DNA of 64,000 nucleotides from the NCBI RefSeq assembly GCF_012044895.1, contig NZ_CP050695.1, positions 333,501-397,500 on the forward strand. The letters run 5' to 3'. Origin of the DNA: Aquisalimonas sp. 2447. GTDB taxonomy: Bacteria; Pseudomonadota; Gammaproteobacteria; Nitrococcales; Aquisalimonadaceae. A program made the translations under genes and the position numbers. The notes below the pieces were generated by a model, which ran no database searches, was not told where the DNA came from, and worked only from the letters and a program-made list of their open reading frames with translations. Of this stretch, positions 54,250 to 63,245 are shown in pieces (within the stretch, counting starts at the first letter, position 1; every line of letters begins with the position of its first letter).

Positions 54250-54601
54250 GGCGGCGCCTCCGCAGCGCCAGCATGCCGCGCAGGGTGAGCATGGTGGCGA
54301 TCAGCGTGACCGCCGTGCTCACTACCAGGGCGACGCTGATGGCGAGCCAGTCCCGTGCGATGAGCTGGAAGTGCACCATGATGCCCACCCCGGCGGGCAC
54401 GAACAGCAGCGCCAGGTAGTTGAGCAGGGTATCGCTGACCCGGCGCAGCGCCGGGGGTGGGTCGCCGTACCAGAGCAGGAATGCGAACAGCAGCAGCATG
54501 CCGAGCACCGGCCCGGGTATCGGCAGCCCTGCCGCCCGGGCCAGTGTCTCGCCCACCAGCTGGCAGACGAGGATGCCGAGCATGCCGTGGATCAGGTTCA
54601 T
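54242..54601 (-). CDS. lrgA: LrgA/CidA-family membrane protein
   Basis: 119 residues, four membrane segments. LPIPGPVLGMLLLFAFLLW and LALLFVPAGVGIMVHFQLI match the holin-like CidA/LrgA family. ATG 54601 overlaps the HAD gene stop by 4 bp and lrgB by 8 bp at the other end, so the three genes are translationally linked. A longer frame upstream is a shadow of the HAD gene. Confidence 0.9.
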   Translation of the reverse strand: MNLIHGMLGILVCQLVGETLARAAGLPIPGPVLGMLLLFAFLLWYGDPPPALRRVSDTLLNYLALLFVPAGVGIMVHFQLIARDWLAISVALVVSTAVTLIATMLTLRGMLALRRRRHD

Positions 54602-55251
54602 CGCAGGCTCATGGTTCGCCAGCCGCGCTCGCCGGCATGGCGCAGCAGGGTGTCGTCGGCGTCCACCGCCACCGGGTGATCCACCCGTTCCAGCAGCGGC
54701 AGATCGTTGTGGGAGTCGCTGTAGAAATGGCTGCCTGCGAGGCTCTCGCCGTGCCGGGTTAGCCACTCCTCCAGCGCCTCCACCTTGCCCGCGCCGAAGG
54801 TCACCGGACCGGTGACTTCGCCGGTATAGGCCCCGTCGCGCCATTCCGGCGTGGTTGCCAGCAGCTCATCCACGCTGAACAGGTCGGCGATGGGGGTGGT
54901 AATGAAGCGGTTGGTGGCGGTAATGATCAGGGTGGTATCCCCCCTGGCCGCGTGATCGCGCACCAGCTCGCGGCCCCGGGGCAGCACCAGGGGCCGGATC
55001 CATTCGTCCACGAACTCCCGCCGCCATGCGTGAAGTTCTTCCGGGCTGTACCAGGTCAGCGGTGCCAGCGCGAAACGCAGATACGCGTGGATGTCCAGTG
55101 TTCCCGCCAGGTACTGCTGGTAGAAGCGGTCGTTCTCCGCATCATAGCTTGGCCCGTCCACCAGACTCCGCTTCACCATAAAGCGGCCCCAGAGGTAGTC
55201 GCTGTCGCCGTGCAACAGGGTGTTGTCGAGATCGAATATCGCCAGTGGCAT
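54598..55251 (-). CDS. HAD-IB family hydrolase (SerB-like phosphatase)
   Basis: 217 residues. The catalytic loop DLDNTL (7-12, nucleophile D7) opens the protein; the second motif is around IITATN and the third around SDSHNDLPLL. The helical cap between motifs (about 30-90) is the subclass IB type. It is a cytosolic phosphatase of unassigned substrate, first gene of HAD-lrgA-lrgB. It is divergent from rppH across a 109-bp promoter gap. Confidence 0.9.
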   Translation of the reverse strand: MPLAIFDLDNTLLHGDSDYLWGRFMVKRSLVDGPSYDAENDRFYQQYLAGTLDIHAYLRFALAPLTWYSPEELHAWRREFVDEWIRPLVLPRGRELVRDHAARGDTTLIITATNRFITTPIADLFSVDELLATTPEWRDGAYTGEVTGPVTFGAGKVEALEEWLTRHGESLAGSHFYSDSHNDLPLLERVDHPVAVDADDTLLRHAGERGWRTMSLR

Positions 55252-55360
55252 CGCGCTGCTCGTGTCCTTTATGCATGTTGGCTACAGCGGCCAGTTTGCC
55301 GGCTGCAACGGGTTTGTGGAACAATGAAAACATCAACCAAAACTTCGGAAAATACGTTAA

Positions 55361-55912
55361 GTGATTGATTCGGACGGCTTCAGAGCGAACGTCGGCATTA
55401 TCCTCAGTAACGAGGAGGGCCGGGTGTTCTGGGGGCGTCGTATCGGCCAGAATGCCTGGCAGTTCCCCCAGGGGGGCATCAAGCGCGACGAGACGCCCGA
55501 GCAGGCATTGTACCGCGAGCTGCACGAGGAGGTCGGCCTGGAGCCGGCGCACGTGGAGGTGATCGGTGCCACTGCAGGCTGGCTGCGCTATCACCTGCCC
55601 CGGCACCTGGTGCGGCGCCACCAGCGGCCCTTATGTATTGGCCAGAAACAGCAGTGGTTCCTGCTGCGGCTGGTCGGTGGCGAGTCCGCCGTGCGCCTGG
55701 ACGCCAGCGGCAGTCCGGAGTTCGACGACTGGCGCTGGGTGGATTACTGGCGCCCGGCCCGGGACGTGGTGTTCTTCAAGCGTCATGTCTACCGCAGGGC
55801 CCTGCGTGAGCTGGCCCCGCTGCTGTTTCCGGACGGTGCCCCGGAGCAGCCGGCCCATGTCCAGGGAGCCCAGGGGGGCGGGCGTCGCCGGCGCCGCTCC
55901 ACCGGCGCCTGA
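55361..55912 (+). CDS. rppH: RNA 5'-pyrophosphohydrolase RppH (Nudix)
   Basis: 183 residues. The Nudix box [23 protein letters not shown] is at 38-60, and the first strand [10 protein letters not shown] is typical for RppH. It removes pyrophosphate from triphosphorylated mRNA 5' ends to begin decay. The N terminus [15 protein letters not shown] matches E. coli RppH. Starts at GTG 55361; no good ribosome site, as usual for this gene. ptsP follows, the order seen in many gammaproteobacteria. Confidence 0.94.
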   Translation: MIDSDGFRANVGIILSNEEGRVFWGRRIGQNAWQFPQGGIKRDETPEQALYRELHEEVGLEPAHVEVIGATAGWLRYHLPRHLVRRHQRPLCIGQKQQWFLLRLVGGESAVRLDASGSPEFDDWRWVDYWRPARDVVFFKRHVYRRALRELAPLLFPDGAPEQPAHVQGAQGGGRRRRRSTGA

Positions 55913-55996
55913 GCCGACATGGGACAATCCGGTACCTTCCTGTACTCTTGAACGCACCGGAGCCGGTGACAGCCGGGCCGCGACAGGACGAATGGC

Positions 55997-58270
55997 ATGC
56001 TTCAGACCCTTCACAGCATTATCCAGGAGGTCAATGCCGCCCGCGGGCTGCAGCATGCGCTGAATATCATCGTCAAGCGCGTGGCCGATTCCACCCATGT
56101 GGACGTCTGCTCCGTCTACCTGGTGGATCAGGACACCCAGGAATACGTGCTCATGGCCACTCGCGGGCTGAACCCGGATGCCGTCGGCCAGGTGCGTCTG
56201 CGCTTTGATGAGGGGTTGGTTGGCCTGGTGGGCGAGCGCAAGGAGCCCCTGAACCTCGAGGATGCGGAAACACACCCCCGCTTCCGCTATTTCCCCGAGA
56301 CCGGTGAAGAGAAGTTCCACTCCTTCCTCGGGGCACCGATCATTCACTTCCGCCGCCTGCTCGGCGTGCTGGTGGTGCAGCAGACTGCGCGGCGCCGCTT
56401 CGGCGAGGAGGAAGTGGCGTTCATCGTCACCATGGCCGCCCAGCTCTCCGGTGCCATTGCCCACAGCGAGGCCAGTGGCAACGAGGGCAGCGGCGGCCTG
56501 CCCACGCCACTGCCGCTGACCCGCAAGCCTCTGGACGGTGTCCCCGGGGCGCCGGGAGTGGCCTTCGGCCGGGCCATGGTGGCGTACTCCCCCGCGGACC
56601 TGTTCGCCGTGCCGGACAGGGCCGTCGACGACGTGGACGGCGAGGTGGCCTCCTTCCGCAGTGCCCTGAAGGCGGTGCGCGCGGAGGTCCAGGAACTGGC
56701 GGATCAGCTCGCCGACGCCATTCCGTCGGACGAGCACATGATGTTCGACGTCTATCTGAAGATGCTCGACAGCGAGAGTCTTGTGCAGGGTACCGAGCAG
56801 CGCATCCGTGAGGGGAACTGGGCCTGCGGTGCTCTGCGTGACAGCATCGCGCAGTACGTCAGCGTCTTCGACGAAATGGAAGATCCCTACCTGCGTGAGC
56901 GCGCCAGCGATATCCGCGACGTGGGGCGCCGCATCCTCATGCGGTTGCAAATGGACAGCGGCGACAGCCGTGAGGTGCCCGAGGGCACCATCCTGGTGGG
57001 CGAGGAGATCAGCGCCTCACAACTGGCGGAGATCCCCACGGAACGGCTGAAAGGGGTGGTCACTGCCCGGGGCTCGGGCAACTCCCACGTGGCCATACTG
57101 GCCCGGGCGCTCAACATCCCCGCGGTCATGGGTGTGGCCGAGCTGCCCGTGGGGCGGCTGGAGAACAAGCAACTGATCGCCGATGGCTATACCGGCCGTG
57201 TCCACATCGAGCCGGACAAGCGGGTGCGCAAGGAGTACCGGCGGCTGCTCAAGGAGGATGCCGAGCTGTCCGAGGAGCTCCAGGTGCTCAAGGACCAGCC
57301 GGCGCAGACGCCCTGCGGTTTCCGCATGGGGCTCTATGCCAACACGGGCCTCATGGCGGATATTACGTCGTCCCTGGCCAGTGGCTGCGACGGTATTGGT
57401 CTGCACCGTACCGAGTTCCCCTTCATGGTGCGCGAGCGCTTCCCCGGCGAAGATGAGCAGACCGTGGTCTACCGCCAGGTGCTGGAGCCCTTCGTGCCGC
57501 GGCCGGTGGTGCTGCGCACCCTGGACGTGGGCGGCGACAAGCCGTTGCCCTATTTCCCGGTGCGGGAGGAGAACCCGTTCCTCGGCTGGCGGGGGATTCG
57601 TCTGACCCTGGATCATCCGGAAATCTTCCTGTCCCAGCTGCGGGCGATGCTGCGGGCCAATGCCAACTGCGGCAATCTGCGTATTTTGTTGCCCATGATC
57701 AGCCGCGTCCAGGAGGTGGACGAGGCGCGGGTGCTGCTGGAGCGTGCCCGCGAGGAGCTGGAAGAAGAGGGCATCGAGATCGGCACCATGCCCGAGATCG
57801 GGGTGATGATCGAGGTGCCCTCGGCGGTGTACCAGGCGGACAGCCTTGCGCGGCGTGTGGACTTCCTCTCCATCGGCAGCAACGACCTGACCCAGTATCT
57901 GCTTGCTGTGGATCGTAACAATGCACGGGTGGCGGGCCTTTACGATGAGCTGCACCCCGCGGTGCTGCAGGCCGTGCGCCAGGTGGTGGAAGCCGGGGAG
58001 CGCAACGATTGCCCGGTGAGTGTGTGCGGCGCCATGGCGGGGGACCCCGCCTCGTCCATCCTGTTGCTGGGGCTGGGCGTGCGGGGGCTGAGCATGAGCG
58101 TCTCCAGTCTGCTGCGGGTCAAGTGGGTGATGCGCAGCTTCACCCGTCAGCAGGCCAGCGCCCTGTTGGAGGAGGCATTTACCCTGGAGAACCCGGCGGA
58201 TGTCCGGCGGCGCCTGAACCGGGCACTGGAGGAGGCGGGTCTCGGCGGTCTGGTGCGACCAGGCAAGTAG
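55997..58270 (+). CDS. ptsP: Phosphoenolpyruvate-protein phosphotransferase PtsP (EI-Ntr)
   Basis: 757-residue enzyme I of the nitrogen PTS. The order is an N-terminal GAF domain (about 15-150), the HPr-binding helical part, the swivelling domain with phospho-H364 in GSGNSHVAILARAL, and the PEP-binding barrel (LRTLDVGGDKPLPYF, RGIRLTLDHPEIF, then CPVSVCGAMAGDP with its catalytic cysteine). It passes phosphate from PEP to NPr and controls nitrogen/carbon and potassium responses. Second gene after rppH, as in E. coli. A palindromic element is inserted 2 bp after the stop. Confidence 0.95.
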   Translation: MLQTLHSIIQEVNAARGLQHALNIIVKRVADSTHVDVCSVYLVDQDTQEYVLMATRGLNPDAVGQVRLRFDEGLVGLVGERKEPLNLEDAETHPRFRYFPETGEEKFHSFLGAPIIHFRRLLGVLVVQQTARRRFGEEEVAFIVTMAAQLSGAIAHSEASGNEGSGGLPTPLPLTRKPLDGVPGAPGVAFGRAMVAYSPADLFAVPDRAVDDVDGEVASFRSALKAVRAEVQELADQLADAIPSDEHMMFDVYLKMLDSESLVQGTEQRIREGNWACGALRDSIAQYVSVFDEMEDPYLRERASDIRDVGRRILMRLQMDSGDSREVPEGTILVGEEISASQLAEIPTERLKGVVTARGSGNSHVAILARALNIPAVMGVAELPVGRLENKQLIADGYTGRVHIEPDKRVRKEYRRLLKEDAELSEELQVLKDQPAQTPCGFRMGLYANTGLMADITSSLASGCDGIGLHRTEFPFMVRERFPGEDEQTVVYRQVLEPFVPRPVVLRTLDVGGDKPLPYFPVREENPFLGWRGIRLTLDHPEIFLSQLRAMLRANANCGNLRILLPMISRVQEVDEARVLLERAREELEEEGIEIGTMPEIGVMIEVPSAVYQADSLARRVDFLSIGSNDLTQYLLAVDRNNARVAGLYDELHPAVLQAVRQVVEAGERNDCPVSVCGAMAGDPASSILLLGLGVRGLSMSVSSLLRVKWVMRSFTRQQASALLEEAFTLENPADVRRRLNRALEEAGLGGLVRPGK

Positions 58271-58272
58271 CC

Positions 58273-58333
58273 CTAGTGTCCTGTCCCAGAAGTGCGCGCC
58301 ATTAATGCGCGCACTTCTGGGACAGGACACTAG
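58273..58333. repeat. 61-bp perfect palindrome (MITE-like) after ptsP
   Basis: Two perfect 27-bp arms (58273-58299 and 58307-58333) flank a 7-nt loop CATTAAT. Both outer ends read CTAG, so the element looks like TA-(terminal repeat)-(inverted repeat)-TA, the layout of IS630/Tc1-type miniature elements inserted at a TA. The arms contain GTGTCCTGTCCCAG. It would also form a very strong hairpin downstream of ptsP and may serve as its terminator. Confidence 0.75.
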
Positions 58334-58339
58334 TTCTAA

Positions 58340-58366
58340 TTGACAATCAGTCGCATTTGCATTCAG
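58340..58366 (+). promoter_or_regulatory. Candidate promoter/Fur-type site before bfd
   Basis: TTGACA at 58340-58345 is a good -35; the -10 is poor. The stretch TTGACAATCAGTCGCATTTGC resembles a degenerate Fur box, with AATCA and GCATTTGC parts as seen in Fur sites of iron-storage genes. It lies right after the palindrome and 50 bp before bfd. Confidence 0.4.
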
Positions 58367-58394
58367 ACTGCAACCATCCATACGGAGGGTTGCC

Positions 58395-58640
58395 ATGTAC
58401 GTCTGCCTCTGCCACGCCGTCACCGATCACGATATCCGCCGCGCCGTTGTTCAGGGCGGTGCGCGTACCATGCGCGACCTGCGCCATCAGCTCGGCCTGT
58501 GCGCCTGCTGCGGTCGCTGTGGCCCGGAAGCACTGGAAGTCCTCACCAAGGCGCGCGGTAGCCTGGGCGCCAAAGCGGTTCACATTGATCTGCCGCCGCT
58601 GGTTGCCGACGAGCCCGCCACCGCGCGCGAGAGCGCCTGA
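58395..58640 (+). CDS. bfd: Bacterioferritin-associated ferredoxin
   Basis: 81-residue [2Fe-2S] protein. Cys residues C4, C6, C36/C39 and neighbours (YVCLCHAVT and LGLCACCGRCG) form the cluster site. It donates electrons to heme of bacterioferritin to release stored iron. ATG 58395 follows GGAGGG. bfr follows 143 bp later, the usual order. Tail after residue 65 is not conserved. Confidence 0.92.
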   Translation: MYVCLCHAVTDHDIRRAVVQGGARTMRDLRHQLGLCACCGRCGPEALEVLTKARGSLGAKAVHIDLPPLVADEPATARESA

Positions 58641-58720
58641 AGCGTCAGGTGCGTGCTGCCTGCGGTGTGGCTGCGGCCTCCCCTAGCCTCCCTTTCCTGT
58701 ATTAGACTGTCCTCAGTCCG

Positions 58721-58747
58721 GCGTGCCTTGCCAGGCGGCAGGCACGC
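58721..58747 (+). promoter_or_regulatory. Hairpin in the bfd-bfr gap
   Basis: GCGTGCCTTGCC and GGCAGGCACGC pair with one bulged base around a 4-nt loop, 36 bp upstream of bfr. No U-run, so it is more likely an mRNA structure or weak terminator than a rho-independent terminator. Confidence 0.35.
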
Positions 58748-58783
58748 TGCAGTCCAGTCAACCAAGAAGACGGGAGCCACCGA

Positions 58784-59248
58784 ATGAAGGGTGACGCCAA
58801 GGTAGTCGGGCATCTCAACAAGGTTCTCTACAACGAACTGACCGCGATCAACCAGTACTTCCTGCACTCCCGCATGCTCAACGACTGGGGCCTGGAGAAG
58901 CTGGGCGGCAAGGAATACAAGGCGTCCATCGACGAGATGAAGCACGCCGACCAGCTCATCGACCGCATCCTGTTCCTGGAGGGCATGCCCAATCTGCAGG
59001 ATCTCGGCAAGCTGCTCATCGGGGAGAACGTCCGGGAAGTGCTGGAGTGCGATCTCAAGCTGGAGCAGAAGGGGATTGCCGACCTGCGGGAGGCCATTGC
59101 CTATGCCGAGTCGGTGGAGGATTACGCCAGCCGTGATCTGCTGAACGGGATGCTGGTCCACGAGGAAGAGCATGTCGACTTCCTCGAAATCCAGATCGAC
59201 CTCTACGACCGGCTTGGCAAGGAAAACTACGAGCAGTCCCAGACCTGA
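58784..59248 (+). CDS. bfr: Bacterioferritin
   Basis: 154-residue subunit of the 24-mer iron-storage shell. All ferroxidase ligands are in place: E18, E51, H54, E94, E127 and H130, and M52 is the heme ligand shared by two subunits. Oxidises and stores iron as ferric mineral, detoxifying Fe(II). Bfd upstream supplies the electrons for mobilisation. RBS ACGGGAG precedes the ATG. Confidence 0.96.
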   Translation: MKGDAKVVGHLNKVLYNELTAINQYFLHSRMLNDWGLEKLGGKEYKASIDEMKHADQLIDRILFLEGMPNLQDLGKLLIGENVREVLECDLKLEQKGIADLREAIAYAESVEDYASRDLLNGMLVHEEEHVDFLEIQIDLYDRLGKENYEQSQT

Positions 59249-59303
59249 GACACCCCGTCACGCGGCGCAGGGGCAGCGGACTCTGGTTCGGTGGGTGGTG
59301 GAG

Positions 59304-59729
59304 TCAGAAGGGCTTCACCACCGCCAGGATCACAATGGCCACCAGCAGCAGCACCGGCGCCTCGTTGAATATCCGATACCAGACGTGACCGTGGCTGTTG
59401 GCATCATCCCGGAAGCGGCGCAGCAGCGCGCCGCACCACAGGTGATACCCCACCAGCAGCACCACCAGCGCCAGTTTGGCGTGCATCCATCCCTGTGTGA
59501 GCCACCCCGGGTTCAGCCACAGCAGTGCCAGGCCGAGCGCGATGGCCACCACGGCGCTGGGGTTCATGATGCCCCGGTAGAGCTTGCGCTCCATGGTCTT
59601 GAAACGCTCGCGGCCCGCCTCGTCCTCGGCCATGGCGTGGTAGACGAACAGGCGCGGCAGGTAGAAGATCGCAGCGAACCAGGTCACTACGGCGATGAGG
59701 TGGAAGGCCTTGATCCAGAGGTAGGTCAT
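59304..59729 (-). CDS. hemJ: Protoporphyrinogen oxidase HemJ
   Basis: 141-residue membrane protein with four segments. KAFHLIAVVTWFAAIFYLPRLFVYH (conserved H10) and the later MHAKLALVVLLVGYHLWCG are HemJ (UPF0093) hallmarks. It oxidises protoporphyrinogen IX to protoporphyrin IX in heme synthesis. Convergent with bfr; the downstream gene on this strand is the thioredoxin-like gene 7 bp upstream, transcribed before it. Confidence 0.93.
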   Translation of the reverse strand: MTYLWIKAFHLIAVVTWFAAIFYLPRLFVYHAMAEDEAGRERFKTMERKLYRGIMNPSAVVAIALGLALLWLNPGWLTQGWMHAKLALVVLLVGYHLWCGALLRRFRDDANSHGHVWYRIFNEAPVLLLVAIVILAVVKPF

Positions 59730-59736
59730 GGCGTGG

Positions 59737-60270
59737 TTACGCGTCCCCCGGCTCGGTCACTGGCTGGCCGGGTACCAGCCCGGTCAGGCGTTCGCGCATG
59801 CGCTCCACGTCCACCATGCCCAGGCGGCGTTGCAGGATTTCGCCGTCGGGGCCGATGAGGAACGTGGTCGGCGTCAGCCGGATCTCGCCGAACGCACGGG
59901 CGATGCTGCCGTCCCGGTCCAGGACCACGCGGTAGGGGAGTTCACGGTCGTCCACCATGGCGCGTACCTGCTCCGGCGGGTCGTACTCCATCGCCACGGC
60001 GATGATCTCGAAGCCCTGGTCGGCGAACTCCGCGTATAGGTCCTTGAAGTGCGGGATCTCCTCGACACAACTGGCACAGGTAGTGGCCCAGAAAGCAACG
60101 ACGGTGGGTTGGCCACGGAGATCACTCAGGGCAAAGCGGTCGCCGTCCAGGGTCTCCAGCCGTACCTCGGGCGCCCGCTCCGCCTGCCAGGGGGCGAGCC
60201 ACACCAGTGCTGCCATCGCAATCACCGCGACCCCGACGAGGCCGGCCCAGATATCCTTGCGTTTGGTCAT
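59737..60270 (-). CDS. TlpA/ResA-family thioredoxin-like membrane-anchored protein
   Basis: 177 residues with one N-terminal membrane anchor (about 8-28) and a periplasmic thioredoxin fold. The redox pair is C65/C68 in WATTCASCVEE; DLRGQPTVVAFWA and TTFLIGPDGEI are usual TlpA parts. Such proteins reduce thiols during cytochrome c maturation or other exported-protein folding. It is followed by hemJ after 7 bp, a heme-linked neighbourhood. Confidence 0.9.
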   Translation of the reverse strand: MTKRKDIWAGLVGVAVIAMAALVWLAPWQAERAPEVRLETLDGDRFALSDLRGQPTVVAFWATTCASCVEEIPHFKDLYAEFADQGFEIIAVAMEYDPPEQVRAMVDDRELPYRVVLDRDGSIARAFGEIRLTPTTFLIGPDGEILQRRLGMVDVERMRERLTGLVPGQPVTEPGDA

Positions 60271-60453
60271 GATCCCGTGTCCCGAGAGAGCGTGGTGGGG
60301 ATTCTACAGCGGCGCCTGCGGCGGCGGCCACAGGTCTTGTCAGTCTCTGCTTGAGACCGGCGCCGGGCGTTGCGGTTCCCTCGGAGCGGCCGCCGCCGTA
60401 AAATCATCACCCCGGTGCGCGTTCGCGCCCCCAGCGACGGCCAGGAGTGGCTC

Positions 60454-61485
60454 ATGATTACCGTAGGCATCGTCGGCGGTACCGGTTACACCGGTGCAGA
60501 ACTCTTGCGGCTGCTGGCCGGCCACCCGCAGGTCAGCGTGCGTGCCATTACCTCCCGGGGCAACGCCGGCACCCGCGTGGACGCGATGTTCCCGGGGTTG
60601 CGTGGCCATGTGGATCTCCAGTTCACGGAGCCGGAGGTGGGCGAGCTTGCGGCGTGTGATCTGGTGTTCTTCGCCACGCCCAACGGCACGGCCATGGGCA
60701 TGGCGCCGGAGCTCGTCGCTGCCGGCGTCCGCGTGGTCGATCTCGGGGCAGACTTTCGCCTGCGGGATGCGGCTTCGTGGGAGCGCTGGTATGGCATGGC
60801 GCATGCTTGCCCCGAACTCCTGGAGGAAGCGGTATACGGTCTGCCGGAGATGTACCGTTCGCGGATCGTTGGCGCGCGCCTGGTCGCCAACCCCGGCTGC
60901 TACCCCACCGCCGTAGCGCTCGGCTGGCTGCCTCTGGTGGAAGCGGGCCATGTGGATGTCCAGTCCCTGGTGGCTGACTGCAAGTCCGGAGTCTCCGGCG
61001 CCGGACGCAAGGCCCAGGTGCCGACCCTGTTCGGCGAGGCCAACGAGAACCTGCGCGCCTACGGCGCCGACGGCCACCGCCATTTGCCGGAGATCCGGCA
61101 GACCCTGGAAGCCGCTGTCGGTGGCAGCGTGGGCCTGACATTCCTGCCGCATCTCATTCCCATGACCCGTGGCATGCAGGCAAGCCTCTACGCGCCGCTG
61201 AACATTCCGGCGGATGAGTTGCAGTCGCTGTACGAGGCGCGTTACGCGGACGAGCCCTTCGTCGATGTGCTCCCCGCCGGCAGCCATCCGGAAACCCGCA
61301 CGGTGCGTGGCACCAACCTCTGTCGCATTGCCGTCCACCCGCCCCAGGACGGTCGTACAGCCATCGTGCTGTCGGTGATCGACAACCTCACCAAGGGAGC
61401 GGCCAGTCAGGCGGTGCAGAACATGAATCTCATGTGCGGTCTGCCCGAGGCCGCCGGACTGGAAGGGGTTCCTGTCCTCCCCTGA
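60454..61485 (+). CDS. argC: N-acetyl-gamma-glutamyl-phosphate reductase
   Basis: 343-residue arginine biosynthesis enzyme reducing N-acetylglutamyl phosphate to the semialdehyde with NADPH. Rossmann motif [18 protein letters not shown] at the N terminus, catalytic C149 in ANPGCYPTA, and HRHLPEI and RGM-Q-LYA later segments fit. ATG 60454. The other arg genes are not nearby; erpA follows 139 bp later, the typical gammaproteobacterial neighbour. Confidence 0.95.
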   Translation: MITVGIVGGTGYTGAELLRLLAGHPQVSVRAITSRGNAGTRVDAMFPGLRGHVDLQFTEPEVGELAACDLVFFATPNGTAMGMAPELVAAGVRVVDLGADFRLRDAASWERWYGMAHACPELLEEAVYGLPEMYRSRIVGARLVANPGCYPTAVALGWLPLVEAGHVDVQSLVADCKSGVSGAGRKAQVPTLFGEANENLRAYGADGHRHLPEIRQTLEAAVGGSVGLTFLPHLIPMTRGMQASLYAPLNIPADELQSLYEARYADEPFVDVLPAGSHPETRTVRGTNLCRIAVHPPQDGRTAIVLSVIDNLTKGAASQAVQNMNLMCGLPEAAGLEGVPVLP

Positions 61486-61624
61486 GTGCCCGGGGGCCAA
61501 GTTGACGGCCCCCCGCTGCCGGGAGGACAATGGGTCTGGCTGGGTTGCTGCGCGCGCCATCCTCGTTCGGACGCCGCAGTGACGACATTGCCCGATGCGA
61601 TCCATCTCCCGGAGGCCCGAAACC

Positions 61625-61978
61625 ATGGCGGAAGCAGCACTCGAACAGGATGCCCCGCTGGTCTTTACCGACAGTGCGGCGAACAAGGTGCGTGAACTTC
61701 TGGACGAGGAGAACAACGACTCGTTGAAGCTGCGCGTCTACGTTGCCGGTGGGGGCTGCTCCGGATTCCAGTACGGTTTCACCTTCGACGACAACGTCGA
61801 GGACGGCGATACCGCCATGGAGAAGAACGGCGTCACCCTGCTCGTGGATCCCATGAGCGTGCAGTACCTCGAGGGCGCCGAGATCGACTATGTCGAGGGC
61901 ATCGAAGGTGCCCAGTTCGTGATCCGCAATCCCAACGCCACCACCACCTGCGGTTGCGGCTCCTCTTTCGCCGTCTGA
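61625..61978 (+). CDS. erpA: Iron-sulfur cluster insertion protein ErpA
   Basis: 117-residue A-type carrier delivering [Fe-S] clusters to target apoproteins such as IspG/IspH. The three conserved cysteines are C45 ([11 protein letters not shown]), C109 and C111 (TTCGCGSSF). Start ATG 61625. The gene is convergent with anmK, with a small hairpin at the junction. Confidence 0.95.
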   Translation: MAEAALEQDAPLVFTDSAANKVRELLDEENNDSLKLRVYVAGGGCSGFQYGFTFDDNVEDGDTAMEKNGVTLLVDPMSVQYLEGAEIDYVEGIEGAQFVIRNPNATTTCGCGSSFAV

Positions 61979-61984
61979 TCCGGA

Positions 61985-62003
61985 GGGCAGCTCAGCGCTG
62001 CCC
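61985..62003. terminator. Small convergent hairpin between erpA and anmK
   Basis: GGGCAGC (61985-61991) pairs with GCTGCCC (61997-62003) around TCAGC. There is no U-run; the right arm lies in the end of anmK. Weak evidence for termination. Confidence 0.35.
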
Positions 62004-63110
62004 CTGGCCGATGCCGCCGGGATAGATGCCGCCCAGCGGCACGGGCGAGTCAGCCCCGGTGACCTCGGGGATGTTGCCTGCTTGTCCCTGCAGGGTGGCG
62101 TGGGCGAGCCATGCGAACCCCGCTGCCTCCACCCAGTCCGGGGCGATGCCGTGGTCTGCCGTGGATTCCACGACCACGCCGGGCAGATTGCGGCCGAGGC
62201 GCTGCATGAGATCCCAGTTCCGCGCTCCGCCGCCACACACCAGTAGTCGTTCCGCCCGGGGCAAGGCCTCGTGCAGAGCGTCGGCAATGGTGCCGGCCGT
62301 GAGCTCCGCCAGTGTTGCCTGCACCGTGGCCGGTGCATGCCCCTCCAGGCCCGCGCCTGCAAGCCACTGCGCATTGAAGTACTCGCGCCCCGTGCTCTTC
62401 GGTGGCGACCGGCGGAAATACGGGTCGTCCCGTAGCCGCGCCAGGAGGTCCGGGTCCGCATTTGCCTGCGCCGCCCAGCCGCCGTCGGCATCGTAGTTCC
62501 CCTGCCCCTGCTGCCGGCACCAGGTGTCCAGCAGCACATTGCCGGGGCCGGTGTCGAAGCCCGTGACCGGCGTGGCGTCGGCGGGCAGGCAGGTGATGTT
62601 GGCGATGCCGCCGATGTTGACCACGGCCCGGCGTTCCGTCGCCGAAGCGAAGAATGCCCGGTGGAACGCCGGCGCCAGCGGTGCACCCTGACCGCCTGCG
62701 GCCATGTCGCGACGGCGGAAGTCGGCAACCACGGTGATGCCCGTGCGCTGGGCGATGCGGTTGGGATCACCGGCCTGCAGGGTGGTCCGGTTTTCGGCGT
62801 CCGGCGCATGCCAGAGCGTCTGCCCATGGCTGCCGATGGCCCGCACCTGGCTTCCAGCGACGCCGGCCCGGTCCAGCAGCTCCGTTGCCGCATTCGCCAG
62901 GACTTCGCCCAGGCGGGCATCCAGGTCCAGCAACTCCGTCAGTCCGGTTCCGGCGTGGACCGCCAGGAGTTGCTGGCGCAACGGGTCTGGCAGCGGGGAG
63001 CCATGTGTTGCGACCAGCCTGGGCACGGCATCGTTGAGATCCACCAGGGCGGCGTCGACGGCGTCCATGCTGGTGCCGGTCATCAGGCCGATATAGGTGC
63101 GCGGGCCCAT
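61992..63110 (-). CDS. anmK: Anhydro-N-acetylmuramic acid kinase
   Basis: 372 residues. [18 protein letters not shown] opens the ATPase fold, [11 protein letters not shown] and NIGGIANIT are the phosphate sites, and [12 protein letters not shown] follows; all are diagnostic for AnmK, which phosphorylates and hydrolyses anhydroMurNAc in cell-wall recycling. The start is ATG 63110; an upstream in-frame extension reads through non-protein-like sequence and overlaps the tyrS promoter area. The neighbouring order anmK-tyrS is usual in gammaproteobacteria. Confidence 0.94.
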   Translation of the reverse strand: MGPRTYIGLMTGTSMDAVDAALVDLNDAVPRLVATHGSPLPDPLRQQLLAVHAGTGLTELLDLDARLGEVLANAATELLDRAGVAGSQVRAIGSHGQTLWHAPDAENRTTLQAGDPNRIAQRTGITVVADFRRRDMAAGGQGAPLAPAFHRAFFASATERRAVVNIGGIANITCLPADATPVTGFDTGPGNVLLDTWCRQQGQGNYDADGGWAAQANADPDLLARLRDDPYFRRSPPKSTGREYFNAQWLAGAGLEGHAPATVQATLAELTAGTIADALHEALPRAERLLVCGGGARNWDLMQRLGRNLPGVVVESTADHGIAPDWVEAAGFAWLAHATLQGQAGNIPEVTGADSPVPLGGIYPGGIGQGQR

Positions 63111-63201
63111 GGGGCGAGATCCTCCGGGTTGGCAGCGCTCGCGACATGGTACGCCCCTTGGGAGCACGGTTGCAGGCGCATGCGCGCACGGAATTGCATC
63201 C

Positions 63202-63210
63202 TGTTAGAAT
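63202..63210 (+). promoter_or_regulatory. Extended -10 promoter of tyrS
   Basis: TGTTAGAAT is a TGn extended -10 (TAGAAT), 35 bp before the tyrS ATG. No good -35 is present, as expected for this promoter class. Confidence 0.5.
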
Positions 63211-63245
63211 CCCGTCCTCGTTCAACCTTTCTCAGAGATAGCATC

